64,000 nucleotides of DNA from Oscillibacter valericigenes (lineage in GTDB: Bacteria > Bacillota > Clostridia > Oscillospirales > Oscillospiraceae), in contig NZ_JAFBIS010000003.1 of the NCBI RefSeq assembly GCF_021531435.1, positions 122,103-186,102 on the forward strand, written 5' to 3'. Below are positions 31,336 through 40,635 of the stretch, in pieces. The notes beneath the pieces were generated by a model that saw only the letters and a list, made by a program, of their open reading frames with translations, did no database searches and was not told the origin of the DNA. A program made the translations under genes and the position numbers. The stretch's first letter is position 1. Each line of letters starts with the position of its first letter.

Positions 31336-32307
31336 TCACCCCGGCAAACAGAACATCACAAGGCACCGCGCCGCCCCCAGGACCGCCAGCGCCAGAAAGG
31401 AGGCGGCGTACAGCATCCGGTCAGCCCGCAGAATGTCCGCAGCCTCCACCGGACGCAGGTCGTCGCCGATGGTGGGCTTGTCATACAGCTGCCCAAAATA
31501 CCAGGCGGGCCCCGCCAGCCGGACGCCCAGCGCTCCGGCGCAGGCGGATTCCGTCTGGGCGGAATTGGGGCTGGCGTGGCATCGGCGGTCCCGCCGCCAG
31601 ACGCGCCACGCGTCCCTCCAGTCCTGCCCGGTCAGCGCGGCGGCGGCGATCCAGAAAAGGGCCGCCATGCGGGACGGGAGGTAATTGGCCGCGTCGTCCA
31701 GCCTCGCCGCCGCCCGGCCGAACCACAGGTATTTCTCGTTTTTGTAGCCCACCATGCTGTCCATGGTGTTGATTGCTTTGTACGTAAGCGCCAGCGGCGC
31801 ACCGCCCAGCAGCATGTAGACCAGCGGCGCCGCCACGCCGTCGGAGAAGTTCTCCGCCACCGTCTCCACGGCGGCTTTGATGACGCCCTCCGCCGTCAGC
31901 CGCTCCGTGTCCCGGCCCACGATGCGCCCCACCGCCTTTTGGGCAGCAGGCAGGTCCTCCGTTTGAAGCGTCCGCCAGACGTTCCGGCTCTCCGCCGCCA
32001 GGCCCCGCATCGCCAACGCCTGCCAGCACCAGAGCGTCTGCACCGCAAAGCCCGCCAGCGGGTGAAGCCGCGATGCCAGCAGGCAGACGCCGCCGGAGAG
32101 GAGCAGCGTGAGGAGCGGCAGTCCCGCCGCCAGACACAGCCCCGCCCGGAATTCCCCCTCCGGTGTCCCGGGGAAAGCGGCCCGCAGGCGCTTTTCCGCC
32201 CAGGTGATGGCCTTTCCCATGTACACCACCGGGTGGGGCATCCACGATGGGTCCCCCAGAAAACAGTCGAGGATAAAGCCGCACACCACGGCCATCAGAA
32301 TCAGCAT
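31336..32307 (-). CDS. cbiB: Adenosylcobinamide-phosphate synthase
   Basis: A 323-residue membrane protein with five to six helices that joins aminopropanol phosphate to cobyric acid. Family motifs: LDCFLGDPSWMPHPVVYMG, AVETVAENFSDGVAAPLVYMLLGGAPLALTYKAINTMDSMVGYKNEKY (consensus segment positions about 150-200). It overlaps cobC by 7 bases. Confidence 0.95.
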   Translation of the reverse strand: MLILMAVVCGFILDCFLGDPSWMPHPVVYMGKAITWAEKRLRAAFPGTPEGEFRAGLCLAAGLPLLTLLLSGGVCLLASRLHPLAGFAVQTLWCWQALAMRGLAAESRNVWRTLQTEDLPAAQKAVGRIVGRDTERLTAEGVIKAAVETVAENFSDGVAAPLVYMLLGGAPLALTYKAINTMDSMVGYKNEKYLWFGRAAARLDDAANYLPSRMAALFWIAAAALTGQDWRDAWRVWRRDRRCHASPNSAQTESACAGALGVRLAGPAWYFGQLYDKPTIGDDLRPVEAADILRADRMLYAASFLALAVLGAARCLVMFCLPG

Positions 32308-32909
32308 ATGCCTTCGCCTTTCGTATACCGTACTTCCCGCAAAAGCCGCAGCTTTCGCTCGGACTGCCAGAGGTCTTCCTCCCAGTCCAGCACATATCCG
32401 CCGCCGCAGGGGGCGTTCCAGTCAAAATACCCCCGTTCCGGCAGGGCGAACCGCTCCATCACCGCCATCAGCACGCCGCCGTGGGCTACCACCGTCAGGC
32501 AGTTCTCCTTCCGCGCCAGCCCGTCCTCCATCAGCCGCTCCGCCGCGCCGCAGACCCGGGCGGAAAACGCCGCCCAGTCCTCGCCGCCGGGGCAGCGGCC
32601 CATACAGCCGCCGTCCACCCAGGCCCGGTAGTCCGGGTCGTGCTCCATCTCCACATAATTCCGGCCCTCAAAGGCGCCGAAATCCATTTCCGCCAGGTCT
32701 TTCACCACAATTTGTTCCGCACCAGGAAAGAGCTTCGCCGCCGTCTGTCCCGTCCGGCACAGGGGCGAGACGTACACCACAGGCGGCGTGAACTCCGCCT
32801 GCCGCAGCTCCGCTTCTCCCTCCGGGGACAGGGGGACGTCCGTCCGCCCCTGGTAGCGGTGCTCCCCGTTCCAGGCCGTTCGGCCATGGCGCAGCAGCCA
32901 GACCTTCAT
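32301..32909 (-). CDS. cobC: Alpha-ribazole phosphatase (histidine phosphatase family)
   Basis: A 202-residue phosphoglycerate-mutase-like phosphatase that dephosphorylates alpha-ribazole (or cobalamin) 5'-phosphate. The catalytic RHG motif (LLRHGRTAWN, His8) and the second His (VVAHGGVLMAVM) are present. The specific name rests on operon context. Confidence 0.88.
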   Translation of the reverse strand: MKVWLLRHGRTAWNGEHRYQGRTDVPLSPEGEAELRQAEFTPPVVYVSPLCRTGQTAAKLFPGAEQIVVKDLAEMDFGAFEGRNYVEMEHDPDYRAWVDGGCMGRCPGGEDWAAFSARVCGAAERLMEDGLARKENCLTVVAHGGVLMAVMERFALPERGYFDWNAPCGGGYVLDWEEDLWQSERKLRLLREVRYTKGEGIC

Positions 32910-33241
32910 GGCAGTTCTCCTTTCAGCACCATGGAAATGCCGCAGAACACCCGGGCCACCGTCTCCGCCCGCTGGGCCAGCAGGCAGTTCAGCCGGCCCG
33001 CCGCCTCCCGTGCGGCCCGCTCGTCGGGGCTTACCGGCACCACGCCGCCGCCTACCTCCGTGGCGATGACCACGTCATATTTCGCCAGCTCCTCCGCCAG
33101 GGCGGGCAGGTCCCCGCTTTTTGCCGCCAGGTCCTGCACGTCCCAGACAGCCCGGCGGGCCAGCTCCGCCGCGTCACAGCGGAGCAGCTCCATGGCAAGT
33201 TCTCTTTTTCCGCTGTACAGCGGGCCAAACAGAAAGATCAC
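32906..33241 (-). CDS. Short CobU-like protein (degenerate adenosylcobinamide kinase paralog)
   Basis: A 111-residue protein related to the ends of CobU: a P-loop-like GPLYSGKRE at the N-terminus and a tail VVIATEVGGGVVPVSPDERAAREAAGRLNCLLAQ...FCGISMVLKG that matches CobU's nucleotide-binding C-terminal half. It lacks the middle segment that carries the guanylylated His and has Arg in place of the P-loop Ser/Thr, so GTP-dependent kinase activity is doubtful. GTG at 33241 overlaps the cobS stop (GTGA). Complete CobU is encoded at 34014-34541, so this is a paralog with perhaps a regulatory or structural role. Confidence 0.75.
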   Translation of the reverse strand: MIFLFGPLYSGKRELAMELLRCDAAELARRAVWDVQDLAAKSGDLPALAEELAKYDVVIATEVGGGVVPVSPDERAAREAAGRLNCLLAQRAETVARVFCGISMVLKGELP

Positions 33242-34020
33242 AGCAATTTCTCCCCATACTGGCACAGCACCAGGGCTGCCAGCATCCAGAATTCCGCCCG
33301 CTGCAAAAACCATCCGGCCAGGTCTCCGGAGAGGCCGCCGAACTGCTTTTGCAGCGTGCGGGCATAGTTGGCAAATACCGCCAGCGCCGCCAGGGTCATG
33401 GCCGCGCCGTACAAAATGTCAGATACCCACATCGTCACCACGGCACCAGCCGCCAGGACAGCCAGCACAACCCGTACCCGGCCCTTGTCCGCCGATGACG
33501 CGAAGGTGTGGGCCAGGCCCGTGTCCTTCGCCATGGGAAAGCAGGCGATGGACAGCCCCGAAAGACACCGGGACAGCACGAACCCCGCCGCCGCGCACAG
33601 GAGCGCCCGTCCGTCGGGCCGCAGGGCGCCGCAAAGCCCCAGATAGCCGCAGACGTACATGCACAGCCGGATGACCGCGAAGGCGCCGCAGTGGGCGTCC
33701 TTCAAGATCTCCCGCTTCCGCTCCGGCGGCGCGCAGCTGGCCAGGGCGTCGGCGGTGTCGGCGTAGCCGTCCAGGTGGATGCCCCCCGTGACGGCCATGG
33801 GCAGCAGGCAGAACCCCGCCGCCCGCAGCAGCGCCGGGAAGCCCAGCACGCCGCAGACTGCCGCCCAGCCCCACCAGGCAAGGCCGACCGCCGCGCCCAC
33901 CAGCGGGAAGGCGCACAGGGCGTACCGCATGTTCCGCTGGTTCCATTCCGGCTGGGGCACCGGGATGGCCGAAAACATGGCAAAGGCCACGGCGATCGTC
34001 TCAAACAGCACCATCAGCAA
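33238..34020 (-). CDS. cobS: Adenosylcobinamide-GDP ribazoletransferase (cobalamin synthase)
   Basis: A 260-residue membrane protein joining adenosylcobinamide-GDP and alpha-ribazole(-phosphate). Motifs: FSAIPVPQPEWNQRNMRY and the metal-binding GGIHLDGYADTADAL, followed by several hydrophobic helices. It overlaps cobU by 7 bases and the short CobU paralog by 4. Confidence 0.94.
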   Translation of the reverse strand: MLMVLFETIAVAFAMFSAIPVPQPEWNQRNMRYALCAFPLVGAAVGLAWWGWAAVCGVLGFPALLRAAGFCLLPMAVTGGIHLDGYADTADALASCAPPERKREILKDAHCGAFAVIRLCMYVCGYLGLCGALRPDGRALLCAAAGFVLSRCLSGLSIACFPMAKDTGLAHTFASSADKGRVRVVLAVLAAGAVVTMWVSDILYGAAMTLAALAVFANYARTLQKQFGGLSGDLAGWFLQRAEFWMLAALVLCQYGEKLL

Positions 34021-34541
34021 GGCTCCTTTCCCTTGTAATACACCGGGATGCCGCAGGCCACCTCGCAGACGTTGTCCGCCAGGTCAGCCAGCATCCGGTT
34101 GACCCGGGCAAGCCGCCGCAGATACGCCATGGTCCCCTCTTCATAGCAACTGCCCCCGGCAAACACCTCGTTGGACACCACCACCATGTCTCCGCACTGG
34201 TCTTTCAAACGCGCCGCGCCCTCCAGGATGGTCTCCGCCGCCCGGTCTCCGCTGCCGTGAGGACTGTACATCTCGTTGGCGCAGAGATTGCCCACGCACT
34301 CCAGCAGCACCACGCTGTCCGGCGGAACGGTGACAGAGGCCAGATTTGTATAGCACTCCACCGTCTCAAACCGCTTCTCCGCCCGCATGCGGCGGTGCTT
34401 TTCGATGCGCGCCAGGCACTCGCCGTCAAAAGGCTCCATGGTGGCGATATAAATGCGCCTTTCATACGCGGAGGCCAGCACCAGGCGTTCCGCATATTCG
34501 CTCTTGCCGCTGGCGGCGCCGCCGATCACCAGGGTCATCAT
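34014..34541 (-). CDS. cobU: Adenosylcobinamide kinase / guanylyltransferase
   Basis: A 175-residue bifunctional enzyme that phosphorylates adenosylcobinamide and then transfers GMP. P-loop GGAASGKSEYAE (7-18), guanylylated His49 (RIEKHRRMR), and the C-terminal VVVSNEVFAGG and RVNRMLADLADNVCEVACGIPVYYKG are all present. The ATG at 34541 overlaps the cobT stop. Confidence 0.94.
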   Translation of the reverse strand: MMTLVIGGAASGKSEYAERLVLASAYERRIYIATMEPFDGECLARIEKHRRMRAEKRFETVECYTNLASVTVPPDSVVLLECVGNLCANEMYSPHGSGDRAAETILEGAARLKDQCGDMVVVSNEVFAGGSCYEEGTMAYLRRLARVNRMLADLADNVCEVACGIPVYYKGKEPC

Positions 34542-35605
34542 TGGCTGTCCCCCAGGGGCTGATAGGCCTCGATGCCGCCGTCGCGGAAGGTGTAGCAGCC
34601 CTGGTACACGGCGCAGGCCATATCCAGCAGCGGCATGGCCGCCACCGCGCCGGTGCCCTCGCCCAGGTGCATCCCGGCGGTGATAAGGGGCCGCTTGCCC
34701 AGCGCCTCCAGCACCATTTGTCCCGCAGGCTCGGCGGAGACGTGGCTCGCCAGCATAGCCTTGCCCGCCGCCGGGCAGAGCCGCAGGGCGCACAGGGCCG
34801 CCACAGCGCTGATGAACCCGTCGATGAGCACCGGGACCCGGTACAGCGCGCCGCCCAGGAACACGCCGCACAGCCCCGCGATGTCAAAGCCGCCCACTTT
34901 ACACAGCACATCCAGAACGTCGTCCCGGTCCGGTCGGTTGCAGGCGATGGCCTGTTGGATGACCGCGATTTTCCTTGCCAGGCCCTCGTCGGAGAGTCCC
35001 GCGCCCCGGCCGGTCAGCTCCTCCGCCGGCCGCTCCAGCAGGACGCTGGTCACGGCGCTGGAGGTAGTGGTGTTGCCAATGCCCATCTCTCCGGTGGCCA
35101 GCAGTTGGGCCCCCTGCTCCGCCTGCTCCCGGACCAGCTCGATGCCCGTCAGCACCGCCTGCTCCGCCTGGGCCCGGGTCATGGCCGGGCCAACGGAAAT
35201 ATCCGCCGTGCCGTTTCCCACGCGGCGGGACAGCACCCCCGGCACGCCCGGAAAATCCTTCACGCCCATGTCCACAGTCACCACCCGGCAGTTCGCGACC
35301 CGTGCCATGCGGCACACGGAGGTCCGGCCCGCCGCCAGGTTTTCCGTCACGACGGCGGTGACGGAGGCCGGAGACTGGGTGACGCCCCGGCACACCACGC
35401 CGTTGTCGGCGCACAGCACCAGCACCGCCCGCTCCCGGAGGTCCACATCGGCGCTTCCCGTCAGGGCGGCGATGTCCTCCAGTGCCGTCTCCAGCAGGCC
35501 CAGGCCCCCCAGGGGCTTAGCGAGGCTGTTCCAGCGGCGGCTGGCCTCTGCCCGGGCCTCGGCGTCCTCCGGCCCGATACCTTTTAAAATTCCGTTCAGT
35601 TCCAT
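34538..35605 (-). CDS. cobT: Nicotinate-nucleotide--dimethylbenzimidazole phosphoribosyltransferase
   Basis: A 355-residue enzyme that activates the lower-ligand base as alpha-ribotide. Motifs: LAKPLGGLGLLE, CADNGVVCRGV, GEMGIGNTTTSSAV and LGEGTGAVAAMPLLDMA with the catalytic Glu. ATG at 35605 is chosen because GAGGGA lies close upstream; a GTG at 35617 inside cbiA is the alternative. No lower-ligand synthesis gene (bluB, bzaABCDE) is in the window. Confidence 0.95.
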   Translation of the reverse strand: MELNGILKGIGPEDAEARAEASRRWNSLAKPLGGLGLLETALEDIAALTGSADVDLRERAVLVLCADNGVVCRGVTQSPASVTAVVTENLAAGRTSVCRMARVANCRVVTVDMGVKDFPGVPGVLSRRVGNGTADISVGPAMTRAQAEQAVLTGIELVREQAEQGAQLLATGEMGIGNTTTSSAVTSVLLERPAEELTGRGAGLSDEGLARKIAVIQQAIACNRPDRDDVLDVLCKVGGFDIAGLCGVFLGGALYRVPVLIDGFISAVAALCALRLCPAAGKAMLASHVSAEPAGQMVLEALGKRPLITAGMHLGEGTGAVAAMPLLDMACAVYQGCYTFRDGGIEAYQPLGDSQ

Positions 35606-35606
35606 G

Positions 35607-36965
35607 TCATCCCTCACGTTCCCGGTATCTCCGGGCAGCCGTCACGAACCGCTCCGCCAGTTGGGGCGTTCCCGCGAAATACAGATGGGGAAAGGCCGCG
35701 TACAGCGACTCCGAGACGAATCCGCAGTCCCAGCCCCGGCCCGACAGCGGCTTTTCCACCCGCAGGTCCCGGCCGTTCTCCGTGCTGTCCCAGTAGTGGA
35801 ATTCATGCACTGGCACGGCCTCCCCCTGGCGGAACAGGAGGCTGTCGGTCCCGGCACGCAGCGTTCCGTAGCCGAACCGCACCAGCCGCGGGGTCTGGAC
35901 ACCCTGTCCGGGCAGAACTCCCGCCATGGGAAAGGCGTGGCCCTGCTCATCTTCCAGCGACTGTCCCAGGTAGAGGAAGCCGCCGCACTCCGCCACCGTG
36001 GGGAGTTTGCCGCTCACAGCCTCCCGCACCGACGCCAGCATCTCCCCGTTGGCCGACAGCCTTTCGGCGTACAGCTCCGGGTAGCCCCCCGGCAGATACA
36101 GTCCGCAGGCCCCGGCGGGCAGCGATTTGTCCCGCAGGGGGCTGAAAAACAGCAGCTTTGCCCCCGCCTGCTCCAAAACCTCCAGCGTCTCGGCATAGGT
36201 GAAGCAAAAGGCCTCGTCCCGGGCCACGGCGATGGGCACGCCGTTTTCCGCTTTCACGGGCGGTTCCGGGACAGACGGGGCCGCGCCGTCTTCGCACAGC
36301 GCCAGCAGGCGGCCCATGTCCACGTTACGCTCCAGCGATCCCGCCAGAACGTCCAGCCGCTGCGTCAAATTCTGAATTTCCGCCGCCGTGTACAGACCCA
36401 GATGGCGGCTCCCGAACGATGCCTCCTCCAGATGGGGCAGGCACCCCAGCACCGGGACGCCCGTCTCCCGCTCCAGCATGGGGCCGAGGCTCCGGCAGAG
36501 CGCAGGGGCGCAATCGTTGAGTATCACGCCCGCAATGCGGCTATTGGGCCGGAAGTCCCGCAGCCCCCGTATCCGGGCCGCCAGGGTCAGGCTGGCCCCC
36601 TTGGGCCGCACCACCAAAAGCACCGGCAAATCCAGGGTCCGGGCCACGTGCCAGGCGCTGGCCCGGTCCGTCACGCCGCCCACGCCGTCGTAAAGGCCCA
36701 TGACCCCCTCGCACACAGCCGCGCCGTGGCCCGCCGTCCAGCGGCGAAAGTTTTGCCGCACCGCCGTCTCCTCCGCGAGGAAGATGTCCAGATTGTGACT
36801 CTCCACGCCCAGGACACCGCGGTGGAACATGGGGTCGATGTAGTCCGGCCCGCACTTGAAGGCGCAGGGGTCCAGCCCCCGCTTTTGAAGGGCCGTCAGC
36901 AGGGCGCAGGTGACGGCGGTCTTTCCGCTGCCGGAGGCCGGGGCTGCGATCAGCATGCGGATCAT
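35607..36965 (-). CDS. cbiA: Cobyrinic acid a,c-diamide synthase
   Basis: A 452-residue ATP-dependent amidotransferase. N-terminal P-loop IAAPASGSGKTAVTCAL, CGPDYIDPMFH and VMGLYDGV; C-terminal glutaminase half with nucleophile Cys in VAECGGFLYLGQSL and the HEFHYWD motif. ATG at 36965 overlaps the cbiET stop by 4 bases. The much longer open frame to 37712 only reads antisense-like sequence of cbiET. Confidence 0.95.
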   Translation of the reverse strand: MIRMLIAAPASGSGKTAVTCALLTALQKRGLDPCAFKCGPDYIDPMFHRGVLGVESHNLDIFLAEETAVRQNFRRWTAGHGAAVCEGVMGLYDGVGGVTDRASAWHVARTLDLPVLLVVRPKGASLTLAARIRGLRDFRPNSRIAGVILNDCAPALCRSLGPMLERETGVPVLGCLPHLEEASFGSRHLGLYTAAEIQNLTQRLDVLAGSLERNVDMGRLLALCEDGAAPSVPEPPVKAENGVPIAVARDEAFCFTYAETLEVLEQAGAKLLFFSPLRDKSLPAGACGLYLPGGYPELYAERLSANGEMLASVREAVSGKLPTVAECGGFLYLGQSLEDEQGHAFPMAGVLPGQGVQTPRLVRFGYGTLRAGTDSLLFRQGEAVPVHEFHYWDSTENGRDLRVEKPLSGRGWDCGFVSESLYAAFPHLYFAGTPQLAERFVTAARRYREREG

Positions 36966-38176
36966 AGCGCCGCCTCCGCAGCTTCCGCGGAAATCAGGAA
37001 CACCGGGTTGTTGGCCGTCAGCAGGTGCAGCGTCCCCGCCGTCTTCGTGCGGCTGACGCCGATCTGCGTCACCTCCGCTGTCAGGCCACGGGCGGTCAGG
37101 GCAGCAACGGCGGCGGACAGCGTCTCCAGCGCGATCGCGGAGACGCAGACGCGGGCGTTGGGGTTCTTCCCCAGCACCGTGTCCAGTACCGCTTCCAGAT
37201 TCCCCTTGGTTCCGCCGATGAACACCGCGTCCGGCGTGGGGAGGGCCGCCAGCGCCTCCGGGGCCTTGCCCTCCACCAGCGTCAGGTTCCAGGCGCCGAA
37301 CCGCTCCCGGTTGGCCCGGATGAGTGCGCAGGCCTCCTCCCGGCACTCCACCGCGTAGGCCCTGCCCTGCCGGGCCGAGAGCGCCAGCTCCACGGAGACG
37401 CTGCCGGTCCCCGCGCCCACATCCCACACGGTGTCCGTGGGCCGCACCGCCAGCTTGCCCAGGGCGGCGGCCCGGACCTCCTGCTTCGTCATAGGCACCT
37501 GGCTCCGCAGGAACGCGTCGTCCGGGAAGCCCGGCGCCCGGAGCGCCTGGGGCATGGGCGCCGCCTCCGCCAGCAGCACGGACAGGGGCACGAAGCTCTG
37601 CTCCGCAAGCTCCGCCGCCGTGCCGCACATGATACGCTCTGTCTCGTAGGAGAGGTTTTCCCCCACGGTCACATTCAAATCTCCCAGCCCCGCCTCTGTC
37701 AGGCGGCGGCATAATTCCGCCGGCCCCAGGGCCCCGCCGGTGAGGAAAAAGGCGGGCTTGCCCTCCATCACCGCCGCCACGACGTCGCAGTCCGTCCCGT
37801 GGGCGGAGCAGAGCGTCCAGTCCTGCCAGGGACGGCCCAGCCGGGCCGCCAGCAGCTGCACGCTGGAGACGCCGGGCAGCACCCGGCTCTTGATGCCCTT
37901 CTCCGCCAGCAGAGCCAGCAGGCCCCGGGCGCCGGAGTAAAAGCCCGTGTCGCCGCTGTATACCACGCAGGGCCGCTCCGCTCCGCTCTCCAGCAGGGCA
38001 TCTAAAATCTGCCGGGGGCGGGCGGCCTCCACCCGCTTCGCCGTGCCGTTCTCCGGCACCGCCGCCAGCAGACGGCCCGCACCCAGCAGACAGTCCGCTC
38101 GACGCAGAGCCTCCAGGCCCTCCGCCGTCATGGTCGCCGCCGCGCCGCAGCCCAGGCCCACCAGTGTCACAAGCAT
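36962..38176 (-). CDS. cbiET: Cobalt-precorrin-7 C5-methyltransferase / C15-methyltransferase (decarboxylating) fusion
   Basis: A 404-residue fusion. The N-terminal 200 residues are a CbiE-type tetrapyrrole methylase (LVTLVGLGCGAAATMTAEGLEAL, YSGDTGFYSGA); the C-terminal 190 residues are CbiT, a class I SAM methyltransferase (RPTDTVWDVGAGTGSVSVELAL) that also decarboxylates the acetate side chain. Similar to CobL of aerobic bacteria in being fused. It overlaps cbiJ by 10 bases. Confidence 0.95.
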   Translation of the reverse strand: MLVTLVGLGCGAAATMTAEGLEALRRADCLLGAGRLLAAVPENGTAKRVEAARPRQILDALLESGAERPCVVYSGDTGFYSGARGLLALLAEKGIKSRVLPGVSSVQLLAARLGRPWQDWTLCSAHGTDCDVVAAVMEGKPAFFLTGGALGPAELCRRLTEAGLGDLNVTVGENLSYETERIMCGTAAELAEQSFVPLSVLLAEAAPMPQALRAPGFPDDAFLRSQVPMTKQEVRAAALGKLAVRPTDTVWDVGAGTGSVSVELALSARQGRAYAVECREEACALIRANRERFGAWNLTLVEGKAPEALAALPTPDAVFIGGTKGNLEAVLDTVLGKNPNARVCVSAIALETLSAAVAALTARGLTAEVTQIGVSRTKTAGTLHLLTANNPVFLISAEAAEAAL

Positions 38177-38907
38177 TTCATCAACTCCTCACACGCTGCC
38201 GCGATCTCCTCAAAGGATTCCCCCGTCTCCTCCGGGCGGCGGATGAGCACCAGCTCGATGCCGGTGTTTTTCGCCGCCCGCAGCTTTTCCTCAAAGCCCC
38301 CGGCCTTGCCGCCGTCCTTCGTCACCAGATACGCGATGTGGAACTGGCGGATGAGGGCCTCGTTCAGCTCCGTGGAAAAAGGCCCCTGCATGGCAAGGAT
38401 GTTGCGGTGGGGGATGCCCGCCCCCTCGCAGGCCGACAGGCTCTCATGGTTGGGCAGCACCCGGGGGTACAGCCGCTCCGACGGCAGGGCCGAAAAAGCG
38501 CCAAGCTCCTTGGAGCCGGTGGTGAGCAAGATGTTCCCCTCCCGGCCCGCCAGCAGCGCCGCCGCCTCTGCCGCGCTGCCCACCGCCGTGACGCCCGCGG
38601 TCTCGCTGGCCCCCCGCAGCAGACGGCGGCAGGGCACCCCCGCCTGGCTGCAGGCACGGCGGATGTTTTCCGTCACTGCCACGGCGTAAGGGTGGGTGGC
38701 GTCCACGCACAGATCGCTGCCCCCCAGCAGCTCTATCATTTCCTCCACGGTCTTTCGCCCCGTCAGAACGGTGACGCCGGGGGCCTGCCCCTGTTCTTCA
38801 CAGCCGTATTCCGTGGCCACGCAGACCGTCACGTCCGCGCCCTTTTCCGCCAGCAGGCGGGAGAGCAAACGGCCCTCGGTGGTCCCGCTGAAAATCACAA
38901 TTCTCAT
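38167..38907 (-). CDS. cbiJ: Cobalt-precorrin-6A reductase
   Basis: A 246-residue NAD(P)H-dependent reductase. FSGTTEGRLLSRLLAEKGA at the N-terminus, DATHPYAVAVTENI and the C-terminal LVTKDGGKAGGFEEKLRAA are family hallmarks. ATGA overlap with cbiH. Confidence 0.95.
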   Translation of the reverse strand: MRIVIFSGTTEGRLLSRLLAEKGADVTVCVATEYGCEEQGQAPGVTVLTGRKTVEEMIELLGGSDLCVDATHPYAVAVTENIRRACSQAGVPCRRLLRGASETAGVTAVGSAAEAAALLAGREGNILLTTGSKELGAFSALPSERLYPRVLPNHESLSACEGAGIPHRNILAMQGPFSTELNEALIRQFHIAYLVTKDGGKAGGFEEKLRAAKNTGIELVLIRRPEETGESFEEIAAACEELMKCL

Positions 38908-39635
38908 TTCTTTTCGTAACCTCTGGGCGTTACCATCCGCCCCTCCACGCAGCGGGTGCGGGAGGAGCCGACGAACACCGTTGTAAACATATCCACTTCC
39001 GCGTTTTGCAGCCGGTCCAGGGTCAGCAAACGGTGCTCCTGCCCCTGCCGGCCGATGTTCCGCACCCAGCCGCAGACCGTGTCCCCGCTGCGGCTCCGCA
39101 GCAGGATCTCGCAGGCCCGCCGCAGGTGGTCCTTCCGCTTTTTGGAACTGGGGTTGTACAGGCAGACGGCAAAATCAGCCTCCGCCGCGCAAGTAAGCCG
39201 CTTTTCAATGACCTCCCAGGGGGTCAGCAGGTCCGACAGGGAGATGACGCAGAAGTCGTGTCCCAGGGGTGCGCCCAGCACCGCGCCGCCGGAGAGGGCC
39301 GCCGTGACCCCGGCCACCACTTCCACCTCTACCTCCGGGTAGTCCGCCGCCAGCTCCAGCACCGGCCCTGCCATGCCGTAGACCCCCGCGTCGCCGCTGC
39401 AGACCATGGCCACCGTCCGGCCGCGATTGGCCGTCTCCAGTGCCCAGCGGCAGCGGTCGAGTTCCTGCTTCATCGGCGTGGTATAGGTTTCCTTGCCCGG
39501 ATACAGCGGCGCCACCAGGTCCACATACACCGTGTAGCCGCAGAGCACCTCCGCCGCGTCCAGGGCGGTCCGGGCCTCCGCCGTCAGGTACTGTTCCCCG
39601 CCGGGGCCCAGCCCCACCACATAGACTTTACCCAT
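38904..39635 (-). CDS. cbiH: Cobalt-precorrin-3 C17-methyltransferase
   Basis: A 243-residue SAM-dependent methylase that performs ring contraction. VGLGPGGEQYLTAEARTAL, CSGDAGVYGMAGPVLE and GHDFCVISLSDLLTPWEVIEKRL are diagnostic of CbiH/CobJ. It lacks the extra C-terminal iron-sulfur domain found in some CbiH60 proteins. It overlaps cbiG by 8 bases. Confidence 0.95.
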   Translation of the reverse strand: MGKVYVVGLGPGGEQYLTAEARTALDAAEVLCGYTVYVDLVAPLYPGKETYTTPMKQELDRCRWALETANRGRTVAMVCSGDAGVYGMAGPVLELAADYPEVEVEVVAGVTAALSGGAVLGAPLGHDFCVISLSDLLTPWEVIEKRLTCAAEADFAVCLYNPSSKKRKDHLRRACEILLRSRSGDTVCGWVRNIGRQGQEHRLLTLDRLQNAEVDMFTTVFVGSSRTRCVEGRMVTPRGYEKK

Positions 39636-40635
39636 GTTCCCATCTCCAATCCAGCCGGAACGGTTTCCGGGCCAGCGCCATGGTGACGCCGTTCCCGGCG
39701 TGCTTTCCCGTCAGCAGCGGGCCTCCCGCTGCCAGCACCGCGCTCCGCTCGCAGACATTGTCCACGCCCGTTGTCCGCTCCACAAAGGCCGAGGGGGTAA
39801 ACGTCCCCTCCGTTTTCCGCAGCTCTTCCGCGGAATAGCAGGTCAGCGGCCAGCCGTGGGCGGCGCAGAAGTCCAGCAGGCCGGGTTCCTCCGCCTTGAG
39901 GTCAATGGTTGCCGCGGCACACACCGCCTCCGGCCAAAGGTTTTGTTCCCCGCACAGTTCCCGGAACGCCGTCTCCAGCGATTCCCGGGGCGTACCCCGG
40001 CGGCAGCCCACGCCCAGCACCAGCGCTTTCGGCGCCAGGCACAGCCCGCCCTCATGTCGGCGGACGTCCACCCGGACGTCCAAGTCCGCTCCGTCCGTCA
40101 GGGCCACACCTGCCGGGGGCGTACCCTCCACCGGCCACTCCGAGCGGACGCGGACGGTCCCGCCCGCCAAAATCCTGGCGGAGACCGCCTTGATGCCGTG
40201 GGGGTCCGTCACGGCGCAGTTCTGGCGCTTGGCCCACTCGTCCACGGCGAACAGGCCGCCTACGTCGGTGGCGGTGGTGATGACCGGCACCGCGCCGCAG
40301 ATGGCGGCGATTTCCCGAGCCAGGTCGTTGGCCCCGCCCAGATGTCCGGACACCACCGGCACGGCAAAGCGGCCGCACTCGTCCACCGCCACCACCGCCG
40401 GGTCCCGGGCCTTGCTTTTCAGAAAGGGCGCCACCGCCCGGACCGCGATGCCTACCGCGCCCACGAACACCAGCGCGTCAAAGGAGGCAAATGCTTCCTC
40501 TGTCCACCGGGACAGAGAAAAATCCTCCATTCTCCGGGTACACGATGCCTCGCCGCCCAGCACGGCCCGCAGCCGCTCCGCCAGGGCGTGCCCCCTGTCC
40601 GTGAAGGACAGGTAGGCGATTCTCCGGGCGCTCAC
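39628..40635 (-). CDS. cbiG: Cobalt-precorrin-5A hydrolase
   Basis: A 335-residue enzyme opening the delta-lactone of cobalt-precorrin-5A, typical of the anaerobic route. VFVGAVGIAVRAVAPFLKSKARDPAVVAVDE (N-terminal CbiG) and VLGVGCRRGTPRESLE plus ATIDLKAEEPGL (C-terminal domain). Starts at GTG 40635, overlapping cbiF (GTGA). Confidence 0.94.
   Translation of the reverse strand: MSARRIAYLSFTDRGHALAERLRAVLGGEASCTRRMEDFSLSRWTEEAFASFDALVFVGAVGIAVRAVAPFLKSKARDPAVVAVDECGRFAVPVVSGHLGGANDLAREIAAICGAVPVITTATDVGGLFAVDEWAKRQNCAVTDPHGIKAVSARILAGGTVRVRSEWPVEGTPPAGVALTDGADLDVRVDVRRHEGGLCLAPKALVLGVGCRRGTPRESLETAFRELCGEQNLWPEAVCAAATIDLKAEEPGLLDFCAAHGWPLTCYSAEELRKTEGTFTPSAFVERTTGVDNVCERSAVLAAGGPLLTGKHAGNGVTMALARKPFRLDWRWEHG

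Noticed and set aside
34635..37358. 907-codon plus-strand frame across cobT, cbiA and cbiET
   Set aside because: Entirely opposite three certain cobalamin genes; Arg/Pro/Ser-rich low-complexity translation with no motif.
35607..37712. 701-residue version of CbiA with a long N-terminal extension
   Set aside because: The first 249 residues only read an alternative frame of cbiET; the real ATG at 36965 overlaps the cbiET stop by 4 bases.
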